Of a DNA stretch of 64,000 nt, positions 25,401 to 38,732 are shown piece by piece; position 1 is the first letter of the stretch, and each line of letters begins with the position of its first letter. The DNA is taken from assembly GCA_029207755.1 (NCBI GenBank), contig JARCOQ010000017.1, forward strand, positions 1 through 64,000, written 5' to 3'. Source of the stretch: Chamaea fasciata. Taxonomy: Eukaryota; Chordata; Aves; Passeriformes; Sylviidae. Made by a program: the position numbers and the translations under genes. The notes under the pieces are model-generated. The model saw only the letters and a list, made by a program, of their open reading frames with translations. It was not told where the DNA came from and searched no databases.

Positions 25401-28400
25401 GGGACACCTAAGGGATAGCCAGGGCACCCCCTGGGACACCTAGGGGACACCAGGGCACCCCTGGGTACACCTAGGGGACAGCGAGGGTACCCCTGGGTAC
25501 ACCTAGGGGACAGCGAGGGCACTTTTGGGGACAGCCAGGGCCACCCCAGGGACAGCCAGGGCACTCCCAGGGACACCTAGGGGACACCAGGGCACCCCTG
25601 GGTACACCTAGGGGACAGCGAGGGTACCCCTGGGTACACCTATGGGACAGCGAGGGCACTTTTGGGGACAGCCAGGGCCCCCCCAGGGACAGCCAGGGCA
25701 CCCCCAGGGACACCTAGGGGACAGCCAGGGCACCCCCAGGGACACCTAGGGGACAGCCAGGGAACCCCCAGGGACACCTAAGGGACAGCCAGGGCACCCC
25801 CAGGGACGCTTAGGGGACAGTCAGGGCACCCCAAGGACAGCCAGGGAACCTCCAGGGACACCTAGGGGACAGCCAGGGCACCCCAGGGACACCCAGGGCC
25901 CCCCAGGGACACCTAGGGGACAGCCAGGGAACCTCCAGGGACACCTAAAGGACAGCCAAGGCACTCCCAGGGACACCTAGGGGACAGCTAGGGAACCCCC
26001 AGGGACACCTAAGGGACAGCCAGGGCACCCCAGGGACACCTAAGGGAGAGCCAGGGCACCCCAGGGACAGCCAGGGAACCCCCAGGGACACCTAGGGGAC
26101 AGCCAGGGCATCCTCAGGGACACCTAAGGGAGAGCCAGGGCACCCCCAGGGACGCCTAGGGGACAGTCAGGGCACCCCAGGGACAGCCAGGGCACTCCCA
26201 GGGACAGCCAGGGCACCCCCAGGGACAGCCACGGGACAGCCAGGGAACCCCCAGAAACACCTAGGGGACAGCCAGGGCATCCTCAGGGACACCTAAGGGA
26301 GAGCCAGGGCACCCCCAGGGACACCTAGGGGAAACCAGGGCACCCCTGGGTACACCTAGGGGACAGCGAGGGTACCCCTGGGTACACCTAGGGGACAGCG
26401 AGGGCACTTTTGGGGACAGCCAGGGCCACCCCAGGGACAGCCAGGGCACCCCCAGGGACACCTAGGGGACAGCCAGGGCACTCCCAGGGACACCTAGGGG
26501 ACACCAGGGCACCCCTGGGTACACCTAGGGGACAGCGAGGGTACCCCTGGGTACACCTATGGGACAGCGAGGGCACTTTTGGGGACAGCCAGGGCCCCCC
26601 CAGGGACAGCCAGGGCACCCCCAGGGACACCTAGGGGACAGCCAGGGCACCCCCAGGGACACCTAGGGGACAGCCAGGGCACCCCCAGGGACACCTAAGG
26701 GACAGCCAGGGCACCCCCAGGGACGCTTAGGGGACAGTCAGGGCACCCCAAGGACAGCCAGGGAACCCTCAGGGACACCTAGGGGACAGCCAGGGCACCC
26801 CAGGGACACCCAGGGCCCCCCAGGGACACCTAGGGGACAGCCAGGGAACCTCCAGGGACACCTAAAGGACAGCCAAGGCACTCCCAGGGACACCTAGGGG
26901 ACAGCTAGGGAACCCCCAGGGACACCTAAGGGACAGCCAGGGCACCCCAGGGAGAGCCAGGGCCCCCACAGGGACACCTAGGGGACAGCCAGGGAACCCC
27001 CAGGGACACCTAAGGGACAGCCAGGGCATCCTCAGGGACACCTAAGGGAGAGCCAGGGCACCCCAGGGACAGCCAGGGAACCCCCAGGGACACCTAGGGG
27101 ACAGCCAGGGCATCCTCAGGGACACCTAAGGGATAGCCAGGGCACCCCCTGGGACACCTAGGGGACACCAGGGCACCCCTGGGTACACCTAGGGGACAGC
27201 GAGGGTACCCCTGGGTACACCTAGGGGACATCGAGGGCACTTTTGGGGACAGCCAGGGCCACCCCAGGGACAGCCAGGGCACTCCCAGGGACACCTAGGG
27301 GACACCAGGGCACCCCTGGGTACACCTAGGGGACAGCGAGGGTACCCCTGGGTACACCTATGGGACAGCGAGGGCACTTTTGGGGACAGCCAGGGCCCCC
27401 CCAGGGACAGCCAGGGCACCCCCAGGGACACCTAGGGGACAGCCAGGGCACCCCCAGGGACACCTAGGGGACAGCCAGGGAACCCCCAGGGACACCTAAG
27501 GGACAGCCAGGGCACCCCCAGGGACGCTTAGGGGACAGTCAGGGCACCCCAAGGACAGCCAGGGAACCTCCAGGGACACCTAGGGGACAGCCAGGGCACC
27601 CCAGGGACACCCAGGGCCCCCCAGGGACACCTAGGGGACAGCCAGGGAACCTCCAGGGACACCTAAAGGACAGCCAAGGCACTCCCAGGGACACCTAGGG
27701 GACAGCTAGGGAACCCCCAGGGACACCTAAGGGACAGCCAGGGCACCCCAGGGACACCTAAGGGAGAGCCAGGGCACCCCAGGGACAGCCAGGGAACCCC
27801 CAGGGACACCTAGGGGACAGCCAGGGCATCCTCAGGGACACCTAAGGGAGAGCCAGGGCACCCCCAGGGACGCCTAGGGGACAGTCAGGGCACCCCAGGG
27901 ACAGCCAGGGCACTCCCAGGGACAGCCAGGGCACCCCCAGGGACAGCCACGGGACAGCCAGGGAACCCCCAGAAACACCTAGGGGACAGCCAGGGCATCC
28001 TCAGGGACACCTAAGGGAGAGCCAGGGCACCCCCAGGGACACCTAGGGGAAACCAGGGCACCCCTGGGTACACCTAGGGGACAGCGAGGGTACCCCTGGG
28101 TACACCTAGGGGACAGCGAGGGCACTTTTGGGGACAGCCAGGGCCACCCCAGGGACAGCCAGGGCACCCCCAGGGACACCTAGGGGACAGCCAGGGCACT
28201 CCCAGGGACACCTAGGGGACACCAGGGCACCCCTGGGTACACCTAGGGGACAGCGAGGGTACCCCTGGGTACACCTATGGGACAGCGAGGGCACTTTTGG
28301 GGACAGCCAGGGCCCCCCCAGGGACAGCCAGGGCACCCCCAGGGACACCTAGGGGACAGCCAGGGCACCCCCAGGGACACCTAGGGGACAGCCAGGGAAC

Positions 28401-29418
28401 CCCCAGGGACACCTAAGGGACAGCCAGGGCACCCCCAGGGACGCTTAGGGGACAGTCAGGGCACCCCAAGGACAGCCAGGGAACCCTCAGGGACACCTAG
28501 GGGACAGCCAGGGCACCCCAGGGACACCCAGGGCCCCCCAGGGACACCTAGGGGACAGCCAGGGAACCTCCAGGGACACCTAAAGGACAGCCAAGGCATT
28601 CCCAGGGACACCTAGGGGACAGCTAGGGAACCCCCAGGGACACCTAAGGGACAGCCAGGGCACCCCAGGGAGAGCCAGGGCCCCCACAGGGACACCTAGG
28701 GGACAGCCAGGGAACCCCCAGGGACACCTAAGGGACAGCCAGGGCATCCTCAGGGACACCTAAGGGAGAGCCAGGGCACCCCAGGGACAGCCAGGGAACC
28801 CCCAGGGACACCTAGGGGACAGCCAGGGCATCCTCAGGGACACCTAAGGGAGAGCCAGGGCACCCCCAGGGACACCTAGGGGACAGCAAGGGCACCCCAG
28901 GGACAGCCACGGGACAGCCAGGGCGACCCCAGGGTCAGCCAGGGCACCCCCAGAGACACCTAGGGGACAGCCAGGGAACCTCCAGGGACACCTAAAGGAC
29001 AGCCAAGGCACTCCCAGGGACACATAGGGGACAGCCAGGGCACCCCCAGGGACACCTAGGGGACAGCCCGGGGACCCCAAGGTGCACCTAGGGGACGGCA
29101 AGGGCACCCCAAGGGACAGCCGGGGCACCCCATGGGACAGCTAGGGGACAGCCAGGGCACCCCAGGGACAGCCAGGGAACCCCCAGGGACACCTAGGGGA
29201 CAGCAAGGGCACCCCTGGGGACACCTAGGGGACAGGGAGGGCACTTTCGGGGACAGCCAGGACACCCCCAGGGACAGCCAGGGGACAGCTGGGGCCCCCC
29301 CAGGGACACATACGGGACAGCCAGGGCCCCCCCAGGAACAGCCAGGGGACCCCCAGGGACACTTAGGGGACAGCCAGGGCCCCCAAGGGACACCTAGGGG
29401 ACAGCCAGGGCACCCCCA
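16420..29418. repeat. Minisatellite block 3, longest uninterrupted array with higher-order repeats
   Basis: 13 kb of 32-bp-type repeat. The same marker block recurs at 18,428, 20,146, 22,445, 23,962, 26,261 and 27,979, with spacings 1,718, 2,299, 1,517, 2,299 and 1,718 bp. This alternating pattern shows that higher-order blocks were themselves duplicated as groups. Rare private substitutions mark single blocks, for example GGGGACATCGAGG at 27,225 where other copies have AGCGAGG. The final part before 29,419 again holds the module-associated variants. There are no genes. The repeated open frames are artefacts. Confidence 0.93.
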
Positions 29419-30730
29419 GGGGTTGAAGGGGCCCCCCCGCTCCAAACCCAGCACGGCCGCCTGCGTTGCGGCCCCCCAAAAACCCATGGCCGCCCCCCGA
29501 GCTGATATCGACCCCCCCACAGCATCATTGATCCCCACCCGAGTGTCACTGACCCCCCCCAATGTCATTGATGCCCCCCCAGTATTCCATTGATCTTCCC
29601 TCACCGTCGCTGACGCCCCCCAAAATTCCATTGATCCCTCCCACTTGATCCCGCCCTTTTTCTCCCCTCACGTTTCCCGCCCTTTTTCTCCCCTCACGTT
29701 TCCCGCCCTTTTTCGTGGGGAACGACCCCTGAGGGGGCCTGTGGAGGGATTCTGGAGGTCCGAGGGGTGAATTTGGGGTTTGGAGGGAGGTTTTGGGGGG
29801 TCCCAGGGATGGATTTGGGGGTTTTTGGGGGTCCAAGGGATGGATTCGAGGGTCCCGGGGTGGATCTGGGGTCCTGGGGAGGTTTTGGGGGGTCCCAGGG
29901 GTGGATTTGGGGTTCATGGGGAGGGGTTTAGGGGTTTTATGGCGCCTCAGGGGTGAATTTGGGGTCCGGGGAGAGGTTTGGGGGGTTTTTTGGGGTCCCA
30001 GGGGTGAATCTGGGGTCTGGGGAGGGGTTTTTGGGGGTCCCTCACCTGCAGGGCGTCGCGGGGGTGGCAGGGGGAGGGGGCAGCGGGGGGGGCCCAGCGC
30101 CCACCCCCCCTTGGGCTTCAGGAGGGCGTCGATGAGACCGAAACAGCTCGGGGGGGGGGGTCAAAAACGGGGGGGGTCACGGGCTGGAACCCCCCAGTGC
30201 CCCCCAAACCACCCCCAGAGCCCCCCCGACCTCCAGGAGCGCCCAAAACCCTCCTCAGGTTCCTTTGATGCCTCAAATGGGCCGCCCAAACCTCCCGAAG
30301 ATCCCCCAAAAACACCCAAAGCAGCCCCCAGGACTCCCCCCAGACCCCCCAAAACCCCCCAAACCCCTCCAGGACAACTCGGGACCCCCAGGACCCCCCA
30401 AATCCGCTCCCCCGTCCCCCTGAGGCCTCGTTTGACCCGCTCCACGTTGCGGACAGGCAGCAGCTGATCAAGCCACAAGCACCAACACCTGCGGGACTGG
30501 GATGGACTGGGAGCACTGGGAGGGTGATCAGAGAGAACTGGGATGGACGGGGAGTGGACTGGGACGAACTGGCAGGCGTGTGGGGGTCCGTGGTGGGCAC
30601 ACGGTGCCTAACTGGTCTATACTGGGATGGGTCTAATGGCCCCAGGGGAGGGGGTGTGGCCACACCGGTCCAGACTGGGAGGGGTGTCACCATGGCGCCG
30701 GAGGCGGAGTCGAGGATTCGGGCGAGGCAG
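29419..30730 (-). repeat. 1.34-kb interspersed module, copy 4 (short form)
   Basis: 1,312 bp. Shorter because it has three rather than four CCCGCCC units and a poly-G run of 11 rather than 14. It reads CCAGAGCCCCCCCGACCTCC where copies 1-3 read CCAGGGGCCCCCCCGACCTG, a variant shared with copies 5 and 6. The three exon-like blocks keep their splice-type signals. Confidence 0.9.
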
Positions 30731-32154
30731 GGACACCTAGGGGACAGCCAGGGCACTCCCAGGGACACCTAGGGGACACCAGGGCACCCCTGCGTACACC
30801 TAGGGGACAGCGAGGGTACCCCTGGGTACACCTAGGGGACAGCGAGGGCACTTTTGGGGACAGCCAGGGCCCCCCAGGGACAGCCAGGGCACCCCCAGGG
30901 ACACCTAGGGGACAGCCAGGGCACTCCCAGGGACACCTAAGGGACAGCCAGGGCACCCCCAGGGACACCTAAGGGACAGCCAGGGCACCCCCAGGGACAC
31001 CTAGGGGACAGCCAGGGCACCCCAGGGAGAGCCAGGGCACCCCCAGTGATACCTAGGGGACAGGCAAGGCACCCCCAGGGACACCTAGGGGACAGCCAGG
31101 GCACCCCAGGGACAGTCAGGGCACCCCCAGGGACACCCAGGGCCCCCCAGGGACACCTAGGGGACAGCCAGGGAACCTCCAGGGACACCTAAAGGACAGC
31201 CAAGGCACTCCCAGGGACACGTAGGGGACAGCCAGGGCACCCCCAGGGACACCTAGGGGACAGCCAGGGAACCCCCAGGGACACCTAAAGGACAGCCAGG
31301 GCACCCCAGGGAGAGCCAGGGCCCCCACAGGGACACCTAGGGGACAGCCAGGGCACTCCCAGGGACACCTAGGGGACAGCGAGGGTACCCCTGGGTACAC
31401 CTAGGGGACAGCGAGGGCACTTTTGGGGACAGCCAGGGCCCCCCCAGGGACAGCCAGGGCACCCCCAGGGACACCTAGGGGACAGCCAGGGCACCCCCAG
31501 GGACAGCCAGGGAACCCCCAGGGACACCTAGGGGACAGCCAGGGAACCCCCAGGGACACCTAAGGGACAGCCAGGGCACCCCAGGGAGAGCCAGGGTCCC
31601 CACAGGGACACCTAGGGGACAGCCAGGGCATCCCCAGGGACAGCCAGGGCACTACCCCGAAGACCTAGGGGACAGCAAGGGCACCCCAGGGACACCTAGG
31701 GGACAGCCAGGGAACCTCCAGGGACACCTAAAGGACAGCCAAGGCACTCCCAGGGACACATAGGGGACAGCCAGGGCACCCCCAGGGACACCTAGGGGAC
31801 AGCCCGGGGACCCCAAGGTGCACCTAGGGGACGGCAAGGGCACCCCAAGGGACAGCCGGGGCACCCCAAGGGACAGCTAGGGGACAGCCAGGGCACCCCA
31901 GGGACAGCCAGGGAACCCCCAGGGACACCTAGGGGACAGCCAGGGCACCCCTGGGGACACCTAGGGGACAGGGAGGGCACTTTCGGGGACAGCCAGGACA
32001 CCCCCAGGGACAGCCAGGGGACAGCTGGGGCCCCCCCAGGGACACATACGGGACAGCCAGGGCCCCCCCAGGAACAGCCAGGGGACCCCCAGGGACACTT
32101 AGGGGACAGCCAGGGCCCCCAAGGGACACCTAGGGGACAGCCAGGGCACCCCCA
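30731..32154. repeat. Minisatellite between modules 4 and 5
   Basis: About 1.42 kb, matching the array after module 2 (same unusual CAGTGATACC unit near 31,045) but lacking about 40 bp near 31,370 where the 14,260 copy has CTAGGGTCAGCCAGGG. No gene seen. Confidence 0.92.
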
Positions 32155-33494
32155 GGGGTTGAAGGGGCCCCCCCGCTCCAAACCCAGCACGGCCGCCTGC
32201 GTTGCGGCCCCCCAAAAACCCATGGCCGCCCCCCGAGCTGATATCGACCCCCCCACAGCATCATTGATCCCCACCCGAGTGTCACTGACCCCCCCCAATG
32301 TCATTGATGCCCCCCCAGTATTCCATTGATCTTCCCTCACCGTCGCTGACGCCCCCCAAAATTCCATTGATCCCTCCCACTTGATCCCGCCCTTTTTCTC
32401 CCCTCACGTTTCCCGCCCTTTTTCTCCCCTCACGTTTCCCGCCCTTTTTCTCCCCTCACGTTTCCCGCCCTTTTTCGTGGGGAACGACCCCTGAGGGGGC
32501 CTGTGGAGGGATTCTGGAGGTCCGAGGGGTGAATTTGGGGTTTGGAGGGAGGTTTTGGGGGGTCCCAGGGATGGATTTTGGGGTTTTTGGGGGTCCAAGG
32601 GATGGATTCGAGGGTCCCGGGGTGGATCTGGGGTCCTGGGGAGGTTTTGGGGGGTCCCAGGGGTGGATTTGGGGTTCATGGGGAGGGGTTTAGGGGTTTT
32701 ATGGCGCCTCAGGGGTGAATTTGGGGTCCGGGGAGAGGTTTGGGGGGTTTTTTGGGGTCCCAGGGGTGAATCTGGGGTCTGGGGAGGGGTTTTTGGGGGT
32801 CCCTCACCTGCAGGGCGTCGCGGGGGTGGCAGGGGGAGGGGGCAGCGGGGGGGGCCCAGCGCCCACCCCCCCTTGGGCTTCAGGAGGGCGTCGATGAGAC
32901 CGAAACAGCTCGGGGGGGGGGGGGTCAAAAACGGGGGGGGTCACGGGCTGGAACCCCCCAGTGCCCCCCAAACCACCCCCAGAGCCCCCCCGACCTCCAG
33001 GAGCGCCCAAAACCCTCCTCAGGTTCCTTTGATGCCGCAAATGGGCCGCCCAAACCTCCCGAAGATCCCCCAAAACCACCCAAAGCAGCCCCCAGGACTC
33101 CCCCCAGACCCCCCACAACCCCCCAAACCCCTCCAGGACAACTCGGGACCCCCAGGACCCCCCAAATCCGCTCCCCCGTCCCCCTGAGGCCTCGTTTGAC
33201 CCGCTCCACGTTGCGGACAGGCACCAGCTGATCAAGCCACAAGCACCAACACCTGCGGGACTGGGATGGACTGGGAGCACTGGGAGGGTGATCAGAGAGA
33301 ACTGGGATGGACGGGGAGTGGACTGGGACGAACTGGCAGGCGTGTGGGGGTCCGTGGTGGGCACACGGTGCCTAACTGGTCTATACTGGGATGGGTCTAA
33401 TGGCCCCAGGGGAGGGGGTGTGGCCACACTGGTCCAGACTGGGAGGGGTGTCACCATGGCGCCGGAGGCGGAGTCGAGGATTCGGGCGAGGCAG
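32155..33494 (-). repeat. 1.34-kb interspersed module, copy 5
   Basis: 1,340 bp with four CCCGCCC cores and a poly-G run of 13. It carries GGATTTTGGGG in the G-rich tract where copies 1-4 have GGATTTGGGGG, and GCACCAGCTG in block B, both shared with copies 6 and 7. Private change: GATGCCGCAAATGG near 33,032 where other copies have GATGCCTCAAATGG. The right junction differs from other copies: the array resumes directly with GGGGACACCAGGGCACC. Confidence 0.9.
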
Positions 33495-34369
33495 GGACAC
33501 CTAGGGGACACCAGGGCACCCCTGGGTACACCTAGGGGACAGCGAGGGTACCCCTGGGTACACCTAGGGGACAGCGAGGGCACTTTTGGGGACAGCCAGG
33601 GCCACCCCAGGGACAGCCAGGGCACCCCCAGGGACACCTAGGGGACAGCCAGGGCACTCCCAGGGACACCTAGGGGACACCAGGGCACCCCTGGGTACAC
33701 CTAGGGGACAGCGAGGGTACCCCTGGGTACACCTATGGGACAGCGAGGGCACTTTTGGGGACAGCCAGGGCCCCCCCAGGGACAGCCAGGGCACCCCCAG
33801 GGACAGCCAGGGAACCCCCAGGGACACCTAAGGGACAGCCAGGGCACCCCAGGGAGAGCCAGGGCACTACCCCGAAGACCTAGGGGACAGCAAGGGCACC
33901 CCAGGGACACCTAGGGGACAGCCAGGGAACCTCCAGGGACACCTAAAGGACAGCCAAGGCACTCCCAGGGACACATAGGGGACAGCCAGGGCACCCCCAG
34001 GGACACCTAGGGGACAGCCCGGGGACCCCAAGGTGCACCTAGGGGACGGCAAGGGCACCCCAAGGGACAGCCGGGGCACCCCAAGGGACAGCTAGGGGAC
34101 AGCCAGGGCACCCCAGGGACAGCCAGGGAACCCCCAGGGACACCTAGGGGACAGCCAGGGCACCCCTGGGGACACCTAGGGGACAGGGAGGGCACTTTCG
34201 GGGACAGCCAGGACACCCCCAGGGACAGCCAGGGGACAGCTGGGGCCCCCCCAGGGACACATACGGGACAGCCAGGGCCCCCCCAGGAACAGCCAGGGGA
34301 CCCCCAGGGACACTTAGGGGACAGCCAGGGCCCCCAAGGGACACCTAGGGGACAGCCAGGGCACCCCCA
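33495..34369. repeat. Short minisatellite between modules 5 and 6
   Basis: The shortest spacer in the domain, about 875 bp of 32-bp-type units. It ends with the same ~550 bp of module-associated variants that precede every copy. No gene seen. Confidence 0.92.
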
Positions 34370-35685
34370 GGGGTTGAAGGGGCCCCCCCGCTCCAAACCC
34401 AGCACGGCCGCCTGCGTTGCGGCCCCCCAAAAACCCATGGCCGCCCCCCGAGCTGATATCGACCCCCCCACAGCATCATTGATCCCCACCCGAGTGTCAC
34501 TGACCCCCCCCAATGTCATTGATGCCCCCCCAGTATTCCATTGATCTTCCCTCACCGTCGCTGACGCCCCCCAAAATTCCATTGATCCCTCCCACTTGAT
34601 CCCGCCCTTTTTCTCCCCTCACGTTTCCCGCCCTTTTTCTCCCCTCACGTTTCCCGCCCTTTTTCGTGGGGAACGACCCCTGAGGGGGCCTGTGGAGGGA
34701 TTCTGGAGGTCCGAGGGGTGAATTTGGGGTTTGGAGGGAGGTTTTGGGGGGTCCCAGGGATGGATTTTGGGGTTTTTGGGGGTCCAAGGGATGGATTCGA
34801 GGGTCCCGGGGTGGATCTGGGGTCCTGGGGAGGTTTTGGGGGGTCCCAGGGGTGGATTTGGGGTTCATGGGGAGGGGTTTAGGGGTTTTATGGCGCCTCA
34901 GGGGTGAATTTGGGGTCCGGGGAGAGGTTTGGGGGGTTTTTTGGGGTCCCAGGGGTGAATCTGGGGTCTGGGGAGGGGTTTTTGGGGGTCCCTCACCTGC
35001 AGGGCGTCGCGGGGGTGGCAGGGGGAGGGGGCAGCGGGGGGGGCCCAGCGCCCACCCCCCCTTGGGCTTCAGGAGGGCGTCGATGAGACCGAAACAGCTC
35101 GGGGGGGGGGGGGGGTCAAAAACGGGGGGGGTCACGGGCTGGAACCCCCCAGTGCCCCCCAAACCACCCCCAGAGCCCCCCCGACCTCCAGGAGCGCCCA
35201 AAACCCTCCTCAGGTTCCTTTGATGCCTCAAATGGGCCGCCCAAACCTCCCGAAGATCCCCCAAAACCACCCAAAGCAGCCCCCAGGACTCCCCCCAGAC
35301 CCCCCACAACCCCCCAAACCCCTCCAGGACAACTCGGGACCCCCAGGACCCCCCAAATCCGCTCCCCCGTCCCCCTGAGGCCTCGTTTGACCCGCTCCAC
35401 GTTGCGGACAGGCACCAGCTGATCAAGCCACAAGCACCAACACCTGCGGGACTGGGATGGACTGGGAGCACTGGGAGGGTGATCAGAGAGAACTGGGATG
35501 GACGGGGAGTGGACTGGGACGAACTGGCAGGCGTGTGGGGGTCCGTGGTGGGCACACGGTGCCTAACTGGTCTATACTGGGATGGGTCTAATGGCCCCAG
35601 GGGAGGGGGTGTGGCCACACCGGTCCAGACTGGGAGGGGTGTCACCATGGCGCCGGAGGCGGAGTCGAGGATTCGGGCGAGGCAG
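34370..35685 (-). repeat. 1.34-kb interspersed module, copy 6 (short form)
   Basis: 1,316 bp with three CCCGCCC units, like copy 4, and a poly-G run of 15, the longest in the set. It shares the GCACCAGCTG variant of block B with copies 5 and 7. The short 26-bp array together with the variants of copies 5 and 7 suggests gene conversion or independent unit loss. A 408-codon minus-strand frame spans most of this copy only because indels happen to keep it open. It is not conserved in length in other copies, so I do not call it. Confidence 0.9.
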
Positions 35686-37393
35686 GGACACCTAGGGGAC
35701 AGCCAGGGCACTCCCAGGGACACCTAGGGGACAGCCAGGGCACCCCTGGGTACACCTAGGGGACAGCGAGGGTACCCCTGGGTACACCTAGGGGACAGTC
35801 AGGGCACCCCAGGGACAGCCAGGGCACTCCCAGGGACAGCCAGGGCACCCCCAGGGACAGCCACGGGACAGCCAGGGAACCCCCAGAAACACCTAGGGGA
35901 CAGCCAGGGCATCCTCAGGGACACCTAAGGGAGAGCCAGTGCACCCCCAGGGACACCTAGGGGACACCAGGGCACCCCTGGGTACACCTAGGGGACAGCA
36001 AGGGTACCCCTGGGTACACCTAGGGGACAGCGAGGGCACTTTTGGGGACAGCCAGGGCCACCCCAGGGACAGCCAGGGCACCCCCAGGGACACCTAGGGG
36101 ACAGCCAGGGCACTCCCAGGGACACCTAGGGGACACCAGGGCACCCCTGGGTACACCTAGGGGACAGCGAGGGTACCCCTGGGTACACCTATGGGACAGC
36201 GAGGGCACTTTTGGGGACAGCCAGGGCCCCCCCAGGGACAGCCAGGGCACCCCCAGGGACACCTAGGGGACAGCCAGGGCACCCCCAGGGACACCTAGGG
36301 GACAGCCAGGGAACCCCCAGGGACACCTAAGGGACAGCCAGGGCACCCCCAGGGACGCTTAGGGGACAGTCAGGGCACCCCAAGGACAGCCAGGGAACCC
36401 CCAGGGACACCTAGGGGACAGCCAGGGCACCCCAGGGACACCCAGGGCCCCCCAGGGACACCTAGGGGACAGCCAGGGAACCTCCAGGGACACCTAAGGG
36501 ACAGCCAGGGGACCCCAGGGAGAGCCAGGGCCCCCACAGGGACACCTAAGGGACAGCCAGGGCATCCTCAGGGACACCTAAGGGAGAGCCAGGGCACCCC
36601 AGGGACAGCCAGGGAACCCCAGGGACACCTAGGGGACAGCCAGGGCATCCTCAGGGACACCTAAGGGAGAGCCAGGGCACCCCCAGGGACACCTAGGGGA
36701 CAGCGAGGGTACCCCTGGGTACACCTAGGGGACAGCGAGGGCACTTTTGGGGACAGCCAGGGCCCCCCCAGGGACAGCCAGGGCACCCCCAGGGACACCT
36801 AGGGGACAGCCAGGGCACCCCCAGGGACAGCCAGGGAACCCCCAGGGACACCTAAGGGACAGCCAGGGCACCCCAGGGAGAGCCAGGGTCCCCACAGGGA
36901 CACCTAGGGGACAGCAAGGGCACCCCAGGGACACCTAGGGGACAGCCAGGGAACCTCCAGGGACACCTAAAGGACAGCCAAGGCACTCCCAGGGACACAT
37001 AGGGGACAGCCAGGGCACCCCCAGGGACACCTAGGGGACAGCCCGGGGACCCCAAGGTGCACCTAGGGGACGGCAAGGGCACCCCAAGGGACAGCCGGGG
37101 CACCCCAAGGGACAGCTAGGGGACAGCCAGGGCACCCCAGGGACAGCCAGGGAACCCCCAGGGACACCTAGGGGACAGCCAGGGCACCCCTGGGGACACC
37201 TAGGGGACAGGGAGGGCACTTTCGGGGACAGCCAGGACACCCCCAGGGACAGCCAGGGGACAGCTGGGGCCCCCCCAGGGACACATACGGGACAGCCAGG
37301 GCCCCCCCAGGAACAGCCAGGGGACCCCCAGGGACACTTAGGGGACAGCCAGGGCCCCCAAGGGACACCTAGGGGACAGCCAGGGCACCCCCA
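35686..37393. repeat. Minisatellite between modules 6 and 7
   Basis: About 1.7 kb of 32-bp-type array with more private variants than the central array, for example GAGAGCCAGTGCACC near 35,930 and GACAGCAAGGGTACC near 35,995. It includes one copy of the marker block seen at 5,009. No gene seen. Confidence 0.92.
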
Positions 37394-38732
37394 GGGGTTG
37401 AAGGGGCCCCCCCGCTCCAAACCCAGCACGGCCGCCTGCGTTGCGGCCCCCCAAAAACCCATGGCCGCCCCCCGAGCTGATATCGACCCCCCCACAGCAT
37501 CATTGATCCCCACCCGAGTGTCACTGACCCCCCCCAATGTCATTGATGCCCCCCCAGTATTCCATTGATCTTCCCTCACCGTCGCTGACGCCCCCCAAAA
37601 TTCCATTGATCCCTCCCACTTGATCCCGCCCTTTTTCTCCCCTCACGTTTCCCGCCCTTTTTCTCCCCTCACGTTTCCCGCCCTTTTTCTCCCCTCACGT
37701 TTCCCGCCCTTTTTCGTGGGGAACGACCCCTGAGGGGGCCTGTGGAGGGATTCTGGAGGTCCGAGGGGTGAATTTGGGGTTTGGAGGGAGGTTTTGGGGG
37801 GTCCCAGGGATGGATTTTGGGGTTTTTGGGGGTCCAAGGGATGGATTCGAGGGTCCCGGGGTGGATCTGGGGTCCTGGGGAGGTTTTGGGGGGTCCCAGG
37901 GGTGGATTTGGGGTTCATGGGGAGGGGTTTAGGGGTTTTATGGCGCCTCAGGGGTGAATTTGGGGTCCGGGGAGAGGTTTGGGGGGTTTTTTGGGGTCCC
38001 AGGGGTGAATCTGGGGTCCGGGGAGGGGTTTTTGGGGGTCCCTCACCTGCAGGGCGTCGCGGGGGTGGCAGGGGGAGGGGGCAGCGGGGGGGGCCCAGCG
38101 CCCACCCCCCCTTGGGCTTCAGGAGGGCGTCGATGAGACCGAAACAGCTCGGGGGGGGGGTCAAAAACGGGGGGGGTCACGGGCTGGAACCCCCCAGTGC
38201 CCCCCAAACCACCCCCAGGGGCCCCCCCCGACCTGCAGGAGCGCCCAAAACCCTCCTCAGGTTCCTTTGATGCCTCAAATGGGCCGCCCAAACCTCCCGA
38301 AGATCCCCCAAAACCACCCAAAGCAGCCCCCAGGACTCCCCCCAGACCCCCCAAAACCCCCCAAACCCCTCCAGGACAACTCGGGACCCCCAGGACCCCC
38401 CAAATCCGCTCCCCCGTCCCCCTGAGGCCTCGTTTGACCCGCTCCACGTTGCGGACAGGCACCAGCTGATCAAGCCACAAGCACCAACACCTGCGGGACT
38501 GGGATGGACTGGGAGCACTGGGAGGGTGATCAGAGAGAACTGGGATGGACGGGGAGTGGACTGGGACGAACTGGCAGGCGTGTGGGGGTCCGTGGTGGGC
38601 ACACGGTGCCTAACTGGTCTATACTGGGATGGGTCTAATGGCCCCAGGGGAGGGGGTGTGGCCACACCGGTCCAGACTGGGAGGGGTGTCACCATGGCGC
38701 CGGAGGCGGAGTCGAGGATTCGGGCGAGGCAG
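37394..38732 (-). repeat. 1.34-kb interspersed module, copy 7
   Basis: 1,339 bp with four CCCGCCC cores and the shortest poly-G run (10). It reads CTGGGGTCCGGGGAGGGG near 38,010 where the others have GTCTGGGGAGG. It returns to the GGGGCC and CTGCAGG variants of copies 1-3 near 38,218 while keeping the block-B variant of copies 5-6. That mosaic pattern indicates recombination between copies. Confidence 0.9.

Noticed and set aside
34497..35723. 408-codon minus-strand open frame across module 6
   Set aside because: It is open only because of this copy's indels; the same region in other modules breaks into shorter frames, and most of the translation is proline-rich low complexity.
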